A stretch of 64,000 bases of DNA, taken from positions 1 to 64,000 of the forward strand of contig NZ_FUYS01000007.1 of assembly GCF_900168055.1 (NCBI RefSeq). Reading direction: 5' to 3'. Below the pieces are notes generated by a model that was not told the origin of the DNA, searched no databases, and was given only the letters and a program-made list of their open reading frames with translations. The DNA comes from Parapedobacter luteus. Its GTDB lineage: Bacteria; Bacteroidota; Bacteroidia; Sphingobacteriales; Sphingobacteriaceae. A program made the position numbers and the translations under genes. Of this stretch, positions 62,881-64,000 are shown piece by piece; within the stretch, counting starts at the first letter, position 1, and the number at the start of each line of letters is the position of its first letter.

Positions 62881-64000
62881 TTACTTTGCAGTTGTTTCGG
62901 GCGATTTGCTGTTGATAATAACCGCGCGGACATAGTTGCTGTGTCTTCCTGAAGGCGCAACCACTATAGCTTTAAATACCCGCTCTTTGCCTTTGGGTAC
63001 AACCACTGTTACTCCGTCTCGGTATTCGAGGTCGGTATCTGTGGGGTTGAAGTTGTTAATGGTGTAATAGATCTTGCCCCCTAAAACCGAAGGTTGAAGC
63101 CCTTTGAATACATATTCGCTGGCATAAATGACGGTGTCTTTCAGCCCGATGACTTCCGGGACGCGATACACCGTTTCCGTTTGGTCTATTTTGGCGAGAT
63201 GTGCCGGCACGCGCACTTCCGAAAAATCTTTCCAGTTTTTGCGATCAGGGGTTGTCCATGCGATTTCCGAGAGGGCATATAGGCGCGGTAATAGCATGAA
63301 CTCCACTTTTCTGTCGGTTTCCATGTATTCGGTCCACATATTTGCTTGTACACCAAGGATGTGCTTTCGCTCAGCTTCCGAAAGTGCTTTGGGGGTTGGG
63401 TCCGCTGCGTACACTTTTTCCAATGGAGCGTAACCGCCGATATTCAACGGTTCACGGTGTGTGTCGGGCCCCTGTTTGTTATCGAAATAAAGCCCATAGG
63501 TATGAGCCGTCATAATGACGTCATGACCTTGCTTAGCGGCAGCCCTGGCGCCTTCGTCGCCTCGCCAACTCATCACCGTCGCGTTGGGCGCTAAGCCTCC
63601 TTCCAATATTTCATCCCAGCCAATGATACGGCGCCCCTTGGCGTTGATATATTTCTCCATCCGTTGGACGAAATAGCTCTGCAGCTCGTGTTCGTCTTTC
63701 AGCCCTTCATTTTTCATGCGCTTTTGGCAGTATGGGCAAGCCTGCCAGCGCGTCTTAGGGCACTCGTCTCCCCCGATGTGGATGTATTCACTGGGGAACA
63801 GTTCAATAACCTCATCAATGACGGCTTCCAAAAAGGCAAAAGTCTCTTCTTTGCCTGCACAGAATACATCATCGAATACGCCCCAAGTCTCAGCGGTTTT
63901 ATAAGGCCCCGGGTTATCACCACATCCCAAATACGGATAGGATGCCAGCGCAGCTAACGCGTGGCCGGGCATCTCAATTTCGGGGACAACATTTACATAG
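62881..64000 (-). CDS. Beta-N-acetylhexosaminidase (GH20), 5' part outside window
   Basis: The frame stays open to the right window edge (YVNVVPEIEMPGH...), so the N-terminal part is missing. The glycoside hydrolase 20 barrel has the catalytic Asp-Glu pair in HIGGDECPKTRW, with WDEILEGG and VMSWRGDEG motifs. The C-terminus (from about VIGLKDTVIYASEYV) is a beta domain typical for Bacteroidota GH20 enzymes acting on chitooligosaccharides or glycans. Signal peptide not visible here. Confidence 0.92.
   Translation of the reverse strand, partial: YVNVVPEIEMPGHALAALASYPYLGCGDNPGPYKTAETWGVFDDVFCAGKEETFAFLEAVIDEVIELFPSEYIHIGGDECPKTRWQACPYCQKRMKNEGLKDEHELQSYFVQRMEKYINAKGRRIIGWDEILEGGLAPNATVMSWRGDEGARAAAKQGHDVIMTAHTYGLYFDNKQGPDTHREPLNIGGYAPLEKVYAADPTPKALSEAERKHILGVQANMWTEYMETDRKVEFMLLPRLYALSEIAWTTPDRKNWKDFSEVRVPAHLAKIDQTETVYRVPEVIGLKDTVIYASEYVFKGLQPSVLGGKIYYTINNFNPTDTDLEYRDGVTVVVPKGKERVFKAIVVAPSGRHSNYVRAVIINSKSPETTAK

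Noticed and set aside
1-64000. CRISPR arrays, insertion sequences, prophage genes, rRNA
   Set aside because: No regularly spaced repeats, no transposase or integrase frames and no rRNA-like sequence were seen on either strand.

Overview
The window looks like chromosomal core sequence from a member of the Bacteroidota, most likely family Sphingobacteriaceae (Sphingobacterium, Pedobacter or Parapedobacter-like). The evidence is a set of Bacteroidota-typical genes (DUF2480, DUF3108, DUF3109, DUF4342 and DUF6427 families, PAS/GAF sensor proteins, many SPII lipoproteins), promoters of the TAnnTTTG (-7) / TTTG (-33) type with few Shine-Dalgarno sites, and a conserved gene order around phoH-purC, ccmBC and prfA. 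No phage, insertion sequence, CRISPR array or rRNA operon is visible. One tRNA gene, tRNA-Asp(GTC), is present.

Layout. 1-2584: nucleotide-sugar genes (3' end of a UDP-glucuronate decarboxylase-like gene, galE, rfbB). 2581-5500: small lipoproteins and membrane proteins, then an ECF sigma factor with a small membrane partner. 5586-12204: mfd, rhomboid protease, HPF-like protein and an unusual non-phosphorylating GAPDH-like aldehyde dehydrogenase. 12201-15011: SMP-30 lipoprotein, then a short accessory patch next to tRNA-Asp with a cysteine-rich lipoprotein and the ruins of a HigB/HigA toxin-antitoxin pair. 15078-22651: prfA, SMR exporter, lpxH, prolyl oligopeptidase, GNAT, M28 peptidase, TerC. 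22654-31830: polyprenyl synthase, DUF3109, DUF3108, DUF2480, the envelope block ppiD/lptC/outer-membrane protein, purQ and a DUF6427 protein. 31927-39390: a second LpxH-like phosphoesterase, dinB, a Nudix hydrolase, a frameshifted RhlE-type helicase, a serine hydrolase and a phosphotriesterase-like enzyme. 39565-47329: FAD/Fe-S oxidoreductase, response regulator plus PAS/GAF sensor, glutamate dehydrogenase. 47398-52792: ccmD/ccmC/ccmB, YtxH, ABC exporter, a coiled-coil membrane protein, SAM hydrolase. 52984-62399: a long + strand run phoH-purC-STAS-rnz-hisC-hisB-hisH-hisA-hisF-hisIE-WD40. 62391-64000: free methionine sulfoxide reductase and a GH20 hexosaminidase cut by the window edge.

The genes mainly serve envelope assembly (sugar nucleotides, LptC, two LpxH-like enzymes, PpiD), amino-acid and purine synthesis (his, purC, purQ, gdh) and DNA/RNA maintenance (mfd, dinB, helicase). 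I do not see a large new multi-gene system. The items most worth follow-up are: an aldehyde dehydrogenase whose catalytic glutamate position holds serine; a sensor protein that ends after the phospho-acceptor helix pair with no ATPase domain, next to a single-domain response regulator; an RhlE helicase broken in a run of nine A; a lipoprotein with a duplicated six-cysteine module beside a decayed HigBA pair at tRNA-Asp; and a perfect hairpin touching the DUF2480 start codon just below a -7 element. Positions of domains are read by eye from the translation; family names rest on motif recognition, not on database searches.
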